A stretch of 31,200 bases of DNA from the NCBI GenBank assembly GCA_009691925.1, contig SIAG01000001.1, positions 1 to 31,200 of the forward strand, read 5' to 3'. How positions within the stretch are numbered: position 1 is the stretch's first letter; every line of letters starts with the position of its first letter. A program made the translations under genes and the position numbers. Below the pieces are notes generated by a model that worked only from the letters and a program-made list of their open reading frames with translations, did not search any database and was not told where the DNA came from. This stretch comes from Planctomycetaceae bacterium (lineage in GTDB: Bacteria; Planctomycetota; Planctomycetia; Pirellulales; UBA1268). Shown here in pieces: positions 8,409-15,782 of the stretch.

Positions 8409-9095
8409 TCACTGCCATTCCGGAAGATCGACGCCGCGCTTCTTCGACTGGGCCTGGAGGGCCGCGGCGTAGCGGTTGAAGAGCTTGCGGCGGTCGGCGT
8501 CCTTTGGCGGCTTCTGGCGGCGGCCTTTCTCTTCGTGCGCCTGCGGCGAGAGGCCGAAGCGGAGTTTCCGGTAGGCGATCGTCCGGTCGATCCCTTCGTC
8601 GGCGAGGCGCGGCCGGTCTGATTCCGGGGCGGCCACGAAGGCGTCGATCGCCTCGTCGCGGCACTGCTTCCATTCCTCGTCGAGGGCCTTGCGGGCGGTC
8701 TCAAGCTCCCCTTTGGTCATCTGATCGGCGTTGCGGATCACCTCGGCGACCGCCTTCTTCCCGACTGCCCCGCGCATCTCGCCACTCAGCAGCCCCTTTT
8801 GGATCGTGGCGGTCGCGCCGACCAGATCAGGCCGCCGGCCGAGGGTCATCCAGGCCCCCCCAGCAATCGTTCCCATTCCGATGACGCCGAGGATGGCGAG
8901 GATCACGATGCCGCTCCCCTTCGATCCGGGCGCGGGGGGCGCCTCCGGAGAGGGCATGGCCCCCGGAGCCGATCCCAGCCGCGGAGCCGCTTGGGCCTTG
9001 GTGCCCGGGGCAGCGGTGGGGAGCGGTTTTCCCTGGGCAACCGCCCGGGCCGCTGCGAGGCGGGCCTGGGCTGCGGGGCTCAACTGACGGGCCAT
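8409..9095 (-). CDS. Single-pass membrane protein of unknown function
   Basis: I do not recognise a family for this 228-residue protein. It has an Ala/Pro-rich, probably disordered N-terminus (1-60), one transmembrane helix (about 61-84, GIVILAILGVIGMGTIAGGAW), and a charged, mostly helical C-terminal domain (90-228) rich in Lys, Arg and Glu. The ATG is chosen because AAGGAG stands six bases before it; an upstream in-frame Met would add 20 residues that include the ribosome-binding site. It lies 81 bp upstream of the APC permease in the same direction, and the DUF1559 gene is upstream of it, so a shared transcript is possible. Confidence 0.75.
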   Translation of the reverse strand: MARQLSPAAQARLAAARAVAQGKPLPTAAPGTKAQAAPRLGSAPGAMPSPEAPPAPGSKGSGIVILAILGVIGMGTIAGGAWMTLGRRPDLVGATATIQKGLLSGEMRGAVGKKAVAEVIRNADQMTKGELETARKALDEEWKQCRDEAIDAFVAAPESDRPRLADEGIDRTIAYRKLRFGLSPQAHEEKGRRQKPPKDADRRKLFNRYAAALQAQSKKRGVDLPEWQ

Positions 9096-9148
9096 GGTGA
9101 TCTCCTTCAAGGGCTTCAAAGGCAGTGGAAAAAGCCCACCTTGGCATT

Positions 9149-9172
9149 GTTCCACGGCACGAATCGTGGAAC
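9149..9172. terminator. Perfect 8-bp hairpin downstream of the DUF1559 gene
   Basis: GTTCCACG (9149-9156) and CGTGGAAC (9165-9172) are perfect inverted repeats around an 8-base loop. On the minus strand the hairpin lies about 100 bases past the DUF1559 stop; a T5 run follows some 15-20 bases later (GGGCTTTTTCC). It may be a weak terminator or processing site, or an operator for the next gene. The lack of an adjacent U-tract keeps confidence low. Confidence 0.35.
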
Positions 9173-9268
9173 GTCCCGCCCCTCAACGGCTGGCGGGGGC
9201 GTCCACGGTCGGCGCAGACTCGCGTCGGGCGAGGGGCCGGGTTTTCGGGGCTCGAAGCGGTGGCCGCG

Positions 9269-10255
9269 TCAGGTTCCCGTGCCAGCAGCGCCGTCGGTCG
9301 GCTTGGTCGGGTCGTTGCCGTCGCTGATCGTGGAATACCACCGCAGCACATCGAGATCGGTGTCGGGCGTGAGCCCCTCGACATGGCCGTCGAGGAACAC
9401 GAAGTTCACGATTCCGGCGGCATGCTGGCTGCCGAACTTCCGGTTGTTGGTGTCCTTCGGACCGCTGGCGAGCCCCCGGGCCGTGTCGCGGAACAGGCAG
9501 TGGGGGGTGTCGGCGGCGAACATCGAGGTGTCCCCCTGCCAGTACTGGACCATGTTCTGGGGCCAGGCCGGATCGACCGGGATCAGATGCCGCTCGCCGA
9601 GGGCAATCGTCTGGCTCAAGCCGTCGGTCACCCACGCCGCCTTGACCGCCGAGAAGGTGAAGATCGGGCCGGCTTGTCGACCGTCGACACCCGCCCCATT
9701 CTCGGCGCTGTAGTTGAAGTATGTCCCGGCATTGGCGGAATAGTCGCCGCCGGCCGCGGCCGCCACGACGACAGGAACGTCATTGTTGTTGTCGAAGTTG
9801 CGGGTGTTGTTCGGGGCCCGCCGGCTGGGGCAGAAGAACGCGGCGACGGCCGTTCGCATCGACTGCGAATTGAGGGTGTCATCGGCCCGGGCCGTCGGCA
9901 CGTAGGCATTGGCGATCGCCGTCTCCTCCATGTAGGGGAGCATGCGGAAAGCCCAGGAAGTCCCGATCTGCTCGCGGGTATTGCGGCCGGAAGGGAAGGT
10001 TTTCTTGGCGTCGTGGTGGAGTGTGACGGCCAGCCCCTGCTGCTTGAGGTTGTTGTTGCAGGCCATCCGGTTGGCTGCCTCACGGGCCGCCTGGACCGCC
10101 GGGAGGAGGAGCCCGACCAGGGTGCCGATGATGGCGATCACCACGAGCAGCTCAACGAGCGTGAAGCCGCGCCGGACGCCCCTGTCGATCGACCCCATTG
10201 AAGCCCCACGACTCTTCCAACCGTTGTTCAGACGACTCTTCAGCGTGCTAACCAT
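9269..10255 (-). CDS. DUF1559 pseudopilin-like protein with prepilin N-terminus
   Basis: A 328-residue member of the large planctomycete DUF1559 family. A short basic leader ends in RRG, then FTLVELLVVIAIIG gives the type IV prepilin/pseudopilin cleavage site (G30/F31, with Glu at position 5 of the mature chain) and hydrophobic stem. DUF1559 follows with the typical QAAREAANRMACNNNLKQ segment. Near the C-terminus, HAAGIVNFVFLDGHVEGL resembles the family's H-X9-DG motif, but with ten residues between His and Asp. It is probably processed by a prepilin peptidase and displayed outside the inner membrane; the function of the family is not established. The ATG at 10255 is preceded by GGGAG; a slightly longer frame is possible. 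A good candidate promoter lies upstream. Confidence 0.93.
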   Translation of the reverse strand: MVSTLKSRLNNGWKSRGASMGSIDRGVRRGFTLVELLVVIAIIGTLVGLLLPAVQAAREAANRMACNNNLKQQGLAVTLHHDAKKTFPSGRNTREQIGTSWAFRMLPYMEETAIANAYVPTARADDTLNSQSMRTAVAAFFCPSRRAPNNTRNFDNNNDVPVVVAAAAGGDYSANAGTYFNYSAENGAGVDGRQAGPIFTFSAVKAAWVTDGLSQTIALGERHLIPVDPAWPQNMVQYWQGDTSMFAADTPHCLFRDTARGLASGPKDTNNRKFGSQHAAGIVNFVFLDGHVEGLTPDTDLDVLRWYSTISDGNDPTKPTDGAAGTGT

Positions 10256-10327
10256 GGTGAACTCTCCCGGCCGCAACCCACCCAGAGCCGACGAGGCAGG
10301 GGGAAAGAGGTGACCGCCAAAAGAACC

Positions 10328-10356
10328 ATTGTTAAGCGGTGGGGAGGGTCAGTCAA
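10328..10356 (-). promoter_or_regulatory. Candidate sigma-70 promoter of the DUF1559 gene
   Basis: On the minus strand TTGACT (10356-10351, five of six consensus) is followed by a 17-bp spacer and AACAAT (10333-10328, four of six). The predicted start is about 66 bases before the ATG. The surrounding 310-bp gap between pyrH and the DUF1559 gene (10256-10565) holds no gene I can support. Its pyrH-proximal part contains a CCCCGGGG followed by T6 on the minus strand near 10510-10525, which might contribute to pyrH termination. Confidence 0.45.
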
Positions 10357-10565
10357 GGAAGACTGGGGGCTCAAGGTCGCCCTAAAACCCGCAAGCCACC
10401 AGGACTTCCCAGGCTCTGGGGGGATCGGTAGCCTGCGTCGAAAAGGAGGCCGTGATTCACTCTGGATGGGGGGTTCAGTGAGAAAGATTCGACCGATGAG
10501 CGGGCTCAAAAAACCCCGGGGCCAGTTTCGCTCCCCCCCTTTGAGAGTGACTTTTTCGACGGCCT

Positions 10566-11375
10566 TCAGCCCGGCCGCGAGACCCGACTCCCGATCCGCT
10601 CCCCCGCGATCGCCCGGACGATGTTCCCTTCACGGCGGTAGTTGAACACCAGGATCGGCATGTCGTGCTCCATGCACTGGGAGATCGCCGTGACATCCAT
10701 GACCCGCAGGTTCTGGTCGCGGATCTGCTGGTAGGAGAGATCGCGATAGAGGATAGCGTGGGGATTTTTTTCCGGATCGTCGGAGTAAACGCCGTCGACC
10801 CGGGTCGCCTTCATGAGAACATCGGCCTCGAGCTCCAGGGCCCGTTGGGCGGCGGCGGTGTCGGTGGTCACAAACGGGCTGCCGGTGCCCGCCGCGAGGA
10901 TCACGATCCGCCCTTTCTCGAGATGGCGGCGGGCGCGACGGCGGATGTAGGGCTCGGCGACGCCGTCCATGCGGATCGCCGTCATCAGCCGCGTCTGGGC
11001 CCCCAGGCTCTCGAGGGCATCCTGGAGCGCCAGGCCATTGATCACGGTGGCAAGCATCCCCATCGAGTGGGCCGTCGCCTCGTGGACGCCGGAGTTCCCG
11101 GCGGTGAATGAGGCCCCGCGGAGGATGTTGCCACCCCCGATCACGATCGCCAGCTCGACCCCCCGGGAGGCCGCCAGGAAGACCTGTCGGGCGACGAGGA
11201 GGACTTCGTCCATCGAGATCCCGCGCTCGCCGGGGCGGACGAAGCTCTCCCCCGAGAGCTTCAGGAGCACGCGACGGTAGACCACCGCCGCCGCTTCAAC
11301 GGCCCCGTTTGCCTGGCCCAAGGCTCCGACCGGCCCGGCTTCCGGTCCCTTCCCGCCACTCTGTCTGGCCTCCAC
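10566..11375 (-). CDS. pyrH: UMP kinase
   Basis: UMP kinase of the amino-acid-kinase fold makes UDP from UMP and ATP in pyrimidine nucleotide synthesis. Family motifs are YRRVLLKLSGE near the start of the catalytic part, VIGGGNILRG for phosphate binding, GRIVILAAGTGSPFVTTDTAA, and the C-terminal ADVLMKATRVDGVYSDDP. The GTG at 11375 is chosen because GGGAG lies eight bases upstream and it starts 26 bp after tsf; this gives 269 residues, some 30 longer than the typical enzyme, with an Ala/Gly-rich N-terminal extension. A second GTG just before the conserved YRRVLLKL would give the usual length and cannot be excluded. The open frame extends back into tsf, but that part is shadow. It is the third gene of rpsB-tsf-pyrH. 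Confidence 0.95.
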   Translation of the reverse strand: MEARQSGGKGPEAGPVGALGQANGAVEAAAVVYRRVLLKLSGESFVRPGERGISMDEVLLVARQVFLAASRGVELAIVIGGGNILRGASFTAGNSGVHEATAHSMGMLATVINGLALQDALESLGAQTRLMTAIRMDGVAEPYIRRRARRHLEKGRIVILAAGTGSPFVTTDTAAAQRALELEADVLMKATRVDGVYSDDPEKNPHAILYRDLSYQQIRDQNLRVMDVTAISQCMEHDMPILVFNYRREGNIVRAIAGERIGSRVSRPG

Positions 11376-11401
11376 AAAAGAGTCTCCCGCACGGGCGGAT
11401 G

Positions 11402-12244
11402 TCAGCCGCCGAGTTTCCAGTTCTCGACACGCTTCACCTCGAGCCCGGCCGACTTGGCCAGCTGGCCGACGGTCTGCTTGTCGTCTTTCACAAACGGCTG
11501 TTCGAGGAGGACACACTGGCTGAAGAAGTTGCGCAGCCGTCCTTCGATCATCTTGGCGATGATGTTTTCGGGCTTCCCTTCGCCGCGGGCCGCCTCGGTA
11601 AGGATTTCGCGTTCCTTGGCGACCGCCACGGGATCGAGGTCTTCCTTCGTGATCGCCTGCGGTGCGAGGGCGACGACGTGCATCGAGATGTCCTTGGCGA
11701 CGGTGGCCACGTCGGGGCCGGTCGTCTTCCCCGCGACCTCGACGATCGCCGCCTTCGAGCCGTCGTGGTGGGCGTAGCCGCCACAGGGGGCGTCAATGCG
11801 GCAGATCCGCGCCAGCTCGAACACCTCGCGCATCCGGTTAAAGAGATCGTCCTTGATCTCCGCCAAGGTCTTGTCGGGGTGGGCGTGGCTCTTCTGGGCG
11901 AGGAGCTCGGCGGGGGTCTTCGCGCCGGGCCCGAGGGCGAGCGTCGTGGCGATGTCCTCGGCGAGGGCCTTGAAATCTTGGCTGTTGGCCACCGGGGCGC
12001 TCTCGCACTTCAGCTCGATGATCGTGCCGACGTTGTTGGCGGGATCGGCGTAGACCGCCAGACGCCCCGTCGAGGTTTCACGGTCGGCGCGCATCGCTTG
12101 CGTCTTGACGCCCTGCTTGCGGAGCCATTCCACCGCCTGCTCCGTGTTGCCGCCGCACTCCAGCAGGGCCTTCTTGCATTCCATCATCGGCAGTCCGGTC
12201 TTGTCCCGGAGTGCCATCACCGCTGCGGCTGTGATCTCTGCCAT
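11402..12244 (-). CDS. tsf: Translation elongation factor Ts
   Basis: A 280-residue EF-Ts, the nucleotide-exchange factor for EF-Tu. The N-terminal UBA-like domain (about 3-45) has the typical LRDKTGLPMMECKKALLE and a QAVEWLRKQG segment. The motif that is usually TDFVARN in other bacteria reads CESAPVAN at 80-87, a variant I associate with planctomycetes. Dimerisation domains follow, with DISMHVVALAPQAI characteristic of the family. AGGAG stands nine bases before the ATG. It is preceded by rpsB (199-bp gap containing a hairpin) and followed by pyrH (26 bp). Confidence 0.95.
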   Translation of the reverse strand: MAEITAAAVMALRDKTGLPMMECKKALLECGGNTEQAVEWLRKQGVKTQAMRADRETSTGRLAVYADPANNVGTIIELKCESAPVANSQDFKALAEDIATTLALGPGAKTPAELLAQKSHAHPDKTLAEIKDDLFNRMREVFELARICRIDAPCGGYAHHDGSKAAIVEVAGKTTGPDVATVAKDISMHVVALAPQAITKEDLDPVAVAKEREILTEAARGEGKPENIIAKMIEGRLRNFFSQCVLLEQPFVKDDKQTVGQLAKSAGLEVKRVENWKLGG

Positions 12245-12334
12245 GGAAAAAGCTCCTTCCAGAAATGGACGTGGAAAATGGAATCATTCCTGATCGGTTC
12301 AAGAGCCCTTAGCCCCGCCCCGGACCAAAACAAG

Positions 12335-12358
12335 ACAACCGGCGAAGCGCCCCGTTGT
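12335..12358 (-). terminator. Hairpin with T-rich tail between rpsB and tsf
   Basis: ACAAC/GTTGT and GGCG/CGCC form a two-part stem (12335-12339 with 12354-12358; inner 4-bp stem with AAG loop). Reading on the minus strand, the stem is followed by CTTGTTTTGG. It lies about 85 bases past the rpsB stop and 90 before the tsf start, so it could be a partial terminator or attenuator that makes rpsB and tsf expression unequal. Confidence 0.45.
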
Positions 12359-12443
12359 GGAGCGCTCCTGCCGGCCGTCGGAGGACAAAAGACAAAGCAG
12401 CCACCATCCCCCGCGCCATGCCGGGCAGTCGGCCCGCGGCCGA

Positions 12444-13244
12444 TCAGGTCTTCGGCGGACGGGGCGCGACCCGCTTGGCAACATTCGACCGAGCCTTCGG
12501 AGACGACTTCCCGTCGACGTCAGCCCCTTCGGCAGCAGCTTGGGCGTCGGACGAGGTGTTGACCTTCCCCTCGAGGATCGCATCGGCGAGCCGGGAGGCG
12601 ACCAGCTCGATTGAGCGGATCGAGTCGTCGTTGCCCGGGATCGGAAGATCGACCAGATCGGGGTCGCAGTCGGTGTCGATCAGGGCGACCGTCGTGATCC
12701 CCATCTTCCGAGCTTCGCTGATAGCGTTCTTTTCCTTCTTCGGATCGAACACCACGAGGCACTCGGGGAGCCGCGACAGGGTGCGGATGCCGCCGAGATT
12801 CCGCTCCATCTTGCGGAACTCCCGCCGCAGCGACGATTGCATCTTCTTGGAATAGGCGCCGAACTCGTCGGAGGGCATCAGCTTCTCGAGCTGCTCCAGC
12901 CGCGCTAGCCGGTTGCGGATCGTGCGGAAATTGGTCAGCGTGCCGCCGAGCCAGCGGTCGGAGACGTAGGGCATGCCGCAGCGCAACGCCTCGCGGGCGA
13001 CCGCCTCGGCCCCCTGCCGCTTCGTCCCGACAAACAGGATCAGGCTGCCGGTCGACGCGACCTGCTTGAGATACTTCCGGGCCCGGAGCAGGCCGCGGAT
13101 CGTCTCGCGGACGTCGATGATGTGGATGAGATTACGGCGCCCATGGATATAGGGCCGCATCTTCGGGTTCCAGCGGCTGGCACGATGGCCAAAGTGCACG
13201 CCGGCTTCGATCAGTTCCTGGGCCAGGACGTTCGACACGCTCAT
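12444..13244 (-). CDS. rpsB: 30S ribosomal protein S2
   Basis: A 266-residue S2 protein of the small ribosomal subunit. Family signatures are ELIEAGVHFGHRASRWNPKM near the N-terminus, YIHGRRNLIHIIDV, the GTKRQG region, RWLGGTLTNFRTI and, towards the C-terminus, VALIDTDCDPDLVDLPIPGNDDS. The last 40 residues are an Ala/Ser/Lys-rich tail typical of species-specific extension. The ATG at 13244 begins MSVSNVLAQELI, matching the usual start; only weak ribosome-binding sequence precedes it. It is the first gene of rpsB-tsf-pyrH and is divergent from ilvN. Confidence 0.97.
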   Translation of the reverse strand: MSVSNVLAQELIEAGVHFGHRASRWNPKMRPYIHGRRNLIHIIDVRETIRGLLRARKYLKQVASTGSLILFVGTKRQGAEAVAREALRCGMPYVSDRWLGGTLTNFRTIRNRLARLEQLEKLMPSDEFGAYSKKMQSSLRREFRKMERNLGGIRTLSRLPECLVVFDPKKEKNAISEARKMGITTVALIDTDCDPDLVDLPIPGNDDSIRSIELVASRLADAILEGKVNTSSDAQAAAEGADVDGKSSPKARSNVAKRVAPRPPKT

Positions 13245-13322
13245 CACTCGTGGGGTGGAAAGAAAGGGAGCAGGCGGAAAGTGCCTTGACAGACCGCCGC
13301 GATCGCGGGGGCAGTCCCGCAA

Positions 13323-13350
13323 ACTATTCCTATTTTCCGGGCCATGTCAA
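13323..13350 (-). promoter_or_regulatory. Candidate promoter of the rpsB-tsf-pyrH operon
   Basis: On the minus strand a perfect TTGACA (13350-13345) is followed by a 16-bp spacer and AATAGT (13328-13323). The predicted start lies about 72 bases upstream of rpsB. The leader would contain GCGGGactgcCCCGC and the palindrome CCGCGATCGCGG, which could fold into a structure of the kind S2 binds for autoregulation; that last point is inference only. Confidence 0.5.
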
Positions 13351-13399
13351 CGCTTACTTGCCAGGACCGGGCGTGACGGGGCATCGCCATGGGCACCGC

Positions 13400-13429
13400 T
13401 TGAATCGTCCCGGCGGGCCGAACTACACT
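13400..13429 (+). promoter_or_regulatory. Weak candidate promoter for ilvN-ilvC
   Basis: TTGAAT (13400-13405), an 18-bp spacer and TACACT (13424-13429) lie on the plus strand in the 436-bp rpsB/ilvN gap (13245-13680). This would leave a leader of about 245 nt before ilvN. I saw no leader peptide or T-box motif in the remainder of the gap, which is pyrimidine-rich just before the ilvN start. Confidence 0.25.
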
Positions 13430-13680
13430 TGGGATACCTTCCGGCTGCCATTTTCGGCCTGTTTTCGCTATTTCCCCGTGGGCCAAGGCTGTGGGGACGC
13501 GCGTTTCGCAGAGCTGGGTGCCCCCCGGCCCGGCCGGCTTGTGTTCCTCTGCATCCCATTTCTCGCTCCAGACTGCGTCCACCCTGCCCCCCGAAACGAC
13601 CCCGTCTTCCCGATCGTCATCCCTCGATTCCGCCTCGGTTTCGGTCTCGCTCCCACTCTTTTCCTCCGGTCTCCCCCCCC

Positions 13681-14238
13681 ATGCGACACGTCCTTTCGGC
13701 CACCGTCCAGAACGTTCCTGGCGTACTGGCCCATGTCTCGGGCATGCTCGCCTCCCGGGGCTACAACATCGACAGCCTCGCCGTCGGCGAGACGGAGGAT
13801 CGGCGTTTCTCCCGGATGACCTTCGTGCTCCGGGGTGACGACCGGGTGCTCGACCAGGTTCGCCGCCAGCTCGAGAAGATCGTCACGGTTGTCCGCGTCG
13901 ACGACATCAGCTCGCGGAATTACCTCGAGCGCGACTTGATGCTCATCAAGATCGCTGCCACGGCCGGTGCCACGCGGACGGAGGTCAAGGAGCTCGCCGA
14001 GGTGTTCCGTGGGAGGGTGGTCGACGTCGCCGCCGACAGTGTTGTCGTCGAAATCTCCGGGACCGAAAAGAAGATCGAGGGCTTCATCGAGCTGATCCGC
14101 CCCCTCGGGATTCTGGAGCTTGTCCGCACCGGCCGGATCGCGATGGTGCGGGGGAGCCCGCCGACCCGCGAGCTCACCGAGGCGGCCGACGGCGCCCGCC
14201 CCACCGACGAGGCGTCGATCCGCGAATCGCTGGCCTAA
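13681..14238 (+). CDS. ilvN: Acetolactate synthase small (regulatory) subunit
   Basis: A 185-residue regulatory subunit of acetohydroxyacid synthase, which makes acetolactate and acetohydroxybutyrate for valine, leucine and isoleucine; the subunit confers valine feedback. The N-terminal ACT domain is clear: RHVLSATVQNVPGVLAHVSGML, then SRGYNIDSLAVGETED and a stretch ending QLEKIVTVVRVDD (about 3-80). The C-terminal domain contains RDLMLIKIAA and the FRGRVVDVAADSVVVEISG segment. The ATG is chosen because it begins exactly at the ACT domain; the bases before it are C-rich with no real ribosome-binding site. The catalytic subunit gene ilvB is not in the window, whereas in many bacteria it directly precedes ilvN. 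ilvC follows 139 bp later. Confidence 0.94.
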   Translation: MRHVLSATVQNVPGVLAHVSGMLASRGYNIDSLAVGETEDRRFSRMTFVLRGDDRVLDQVRRQLEKIVTVVRVDDISSRNYLERDLMLIKIAATAGATRTEVKELAEVFRGRVVDVAADSVVVEISGTEKKIEGFIELIRPLGILELVRTGRIAMVRGSPPTRELTEAADGARPTDEASIRESLA

Positions 14239-14267
14239 ATCGCTTGCCGAAGCCTAAATCGCTTGCC
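14233..14267. repeat. 16-bp direct repeat spanning the ilvN stop codon
   Basis: GCCTAAATCGCTTGCC occurs at 14233-14248 and again at 14252-14267, separated by three bases. The first copy contains the ilvN TAA stop (14236-14238). It looks like a recent local duplication. Confidence 0.9.
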
Positions 14268-14286
14268 TCAGTAAGACAGTTCTCCT

Positions 14287-14316
14287 GAAAGGTGTGGGGC
14301 CCGCCCCACGCCTTTC
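14287..14316 (+). terminator. Long perfect hairpin between ilvN and ilvC
   Basis: A 14-bp stem (GAAAGGTGTGGGGC with GCCCCACGCCTTTC, one T-G wobble) closes on a two-base loop CC. It is the strongest hairpin noted in this part of the window. Downstream it is followed by a C/T-rich stretch rather than a T run. It may attenuate or process the ilvN-ilvC transcript, or end an ilvN-only transcript. Confidence 0.6.
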
Positions 14317-14377
14317 ACCTCCCCTTTCCCCTTAGCCCCCCTCCCCTTTCCTTCAGCCTGATCCGAGGAGTGATCCC

Positions 14378-15382
14378 TTGCCCGCCACGATCTATTACGA
14401 CGCTGATGCCGATCTCAAGGCCCTCGATGGGAAGACCATCGCCGTCATCGGCTACGGCAGCCAGGGGCACGCGCAGGCCCAGAATCTCAGGGACAGCGGG
14501 CTGAAGGTCGTCGTCGCCCAGCGGCCGGGTGGTCCGAATTACGATCTCGCCAAGAAGCACGGCTTCGAGCCGATGAGCGTCGAGGATGCCGTCAAGCAGG
14601 CCGACTTGATCAACATCCTCCTCCCCGACGAGGTCGCCGCCGACGTCTACAAGGCGTCGATCCAGCCGCATCTCAAAAAAGGCGCCGTGCTGATGGCCAG
14701 CCACGGCTTCAATTTCCACTTCGGGCAGATCGAGGCCCCCGTCGGTCACGACGTGATGCTCGTCGCCCCGAAGGGCCCGGGGCATCTCGTCCGCAGCGAG
14801 TACGTAAAGGGTGGGGGCGTCCCCTGCCTCATCGCGCTCGGGGCTGGAGCCTCGCCTGAGACCAAGAAGCTCGGGCTGGCTTACGCCAAGGGGATCGGCG
14901 GCACCCGTGGCGGCGTCATCGAGACGACGATCGCGGAGGAGACCGAGACCGACCTGTTCGGTGAGCAGGTCGTTCTCTGTGGCGGTGTCTCGGAGCTCAT
15001 CAAGGCGGGCTTCGACACGCTCGTCGACGCCGGCTACCAGCCGGAGATGGCCTATTTCGAGTGCCTCCACGAGATGAAGCTGATCGTCGACCTCCTCTAC
15101 CAGGGCGGGCTCGAGTACATGCGCTACAGCATCTCGAACACCGCCGAATACGGTGACTACACCCGCGGCAAGCGGATCATCACCGACGAGACCCGTGCGG
15201 AGATGAAGAAGATCCTCGAAGAGATCCGCTCCGGCGAGTTCGCCCGCGACTGGATCCTCGAGAACCGTGGCGGAGCGGCGATGTTCAAGAGCACCCGCCG
15301 CCGCGAGCGCGAGCACAAGCTCACCGAGACCGGCCGCAATCTCCGCAAGATGATGAAGTGGATTGAAGCGAAGGAAGTCTGA
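14378..15382 (+). CDS. ilvC: Ketol-acid reductoisomerase (class I)
   Basis: A 334-residue class I KARI, which isomerises and reduces acetolactate to dihydroxyisovalerate with NADPH and Mg2+. The N-terminal Rossmann domain shows GYGSQGHAQAQN (25-36), followed by HGFNFHFG and PKGPGHLVRSEY. The C-terminal knotted domain has the metal-binding ETDLFGEQ, the GYQPEMAYFECLHEMKLIVD segment and YSISNTAEYGD. The length fits the short class. The start is TTG with GAGGAG seven bases before it, and the first residues (PATIYYDADADL) match the family N-terminus. It forms an operon-like pair with ilvN. Confidence 0.97.
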   Translation: MPATIYYDADADLKALDGKTIAVIGYGSQGHAQAQNLRDSGLKVVVAQRPGGPNYDLAKKHGFEPMSVEDAVKQADLINILLPDEVAADVYKASIQPHLKKGAVLMASHGFNFHFGQIEAPVGHDVMLVAPKGPGHLVRSEYVKGGGVPCLIALGAGASPETKKLGLAYAKGIGGTRGGVIETTIAEETETDLFGEQVVLCGGVSELIKAGFDTLVDAGYQPEMAYFECLHEMKLIVDLLYQGGLEYMRYSISNTAEYGDYTRGKRIITDETRAEMKKILEEIRSGEFARDWILENRGGAAMFKSTRRREREHKLTETGRNLRKMMKWIEAKEV

Positions 15383-15405
15383 GGACTTTCTTGTCCGTGG
15401 CCCGA

Positions 15406-15445
15406 GGGAACGCCGAGGGTTCCCCGGGTCGGCACGGACCGTGCC
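15406..15445 (+). terminator. Tandem hairpins downstream of ilvC
   Basis: GGGAAC(7-base loop)GTTCCC at 15406-15424 and GGCACG(GAC)CGTGCC at 15431-15445 lie 24 and 49 bases past the ilvC stop. Neither has a T-tract, so they may protect the 3' end of the mRNA rather than terminate by themselves. Confidence 0.45.
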
Positions 15446-15506
15446 CTATGAATCGAGTCTCGAGTCGTCGTAGGTGTGTCGCCAGAAGAGAACCGGGAGA
15501 GCCGAT

Positions 15507-15782
15507 ATGACGCCAGAAGAACACCAGTCGCGGACGCTCTACGAGCAACTCACCCCGGGGGACCGGGTCGAGGTGATCCATGGCGTTCAGGTTGGGTCGA
15601 CCGCCACCTGGAGCACGACGACGGTGGGAAAGGTGTTGCGGCGCGAGCGTCGTCGGCACGGCCTCCACTTCCGCCGCAACCCCGACGACAAGGTGTTCAG
15701 CGACGTTCTGATCCTCTCCCGTGACGACGGCGAACTCACCACGGTGACGATCGACGAGTACACGCAGCTTCGCAAGCTGTAG
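15507..15782 (+). CDS. Small basic protein of unknown function
   Basis: A 91-residue protein starting MTPEEHQSRTLYEQLTPGDR, with GGGAGA placed about six bases before the ATG. I do not know a named family. The middle (GDRVEVIHGVQVGSTATWST and VGKVLRRERRRHGLHFRRNP) alternates hydrophobic and basic residues as in a small beta-barrel, and the basic run RRERRRHGLHFRR suggests nucleic-acid or ribosome contact; this is inference. Codon use looks like the host, and it follows ilvC by 124 bp. Its last nine codons including the stop (15756-15782) recur twice further on in the repeats, once exactly and once with only synonymous differences plus a different stop codon. Confidence 0.75.
   Translation: MTPEEHQSRTLYEQLTPGDRVEVIHGVQVGSTATWSTTTVGKVLRRERRRHGLHFRRNPDDKVFSDVLILSRDDGELTTVTIDEYTQLRKL

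Noticed and set aside
13255..13680. Upstream extension of ilvN
   Set aside because: No homology before the ATG at 13681, where the ACT domain begins; the extension is Arg/Pro-rich.
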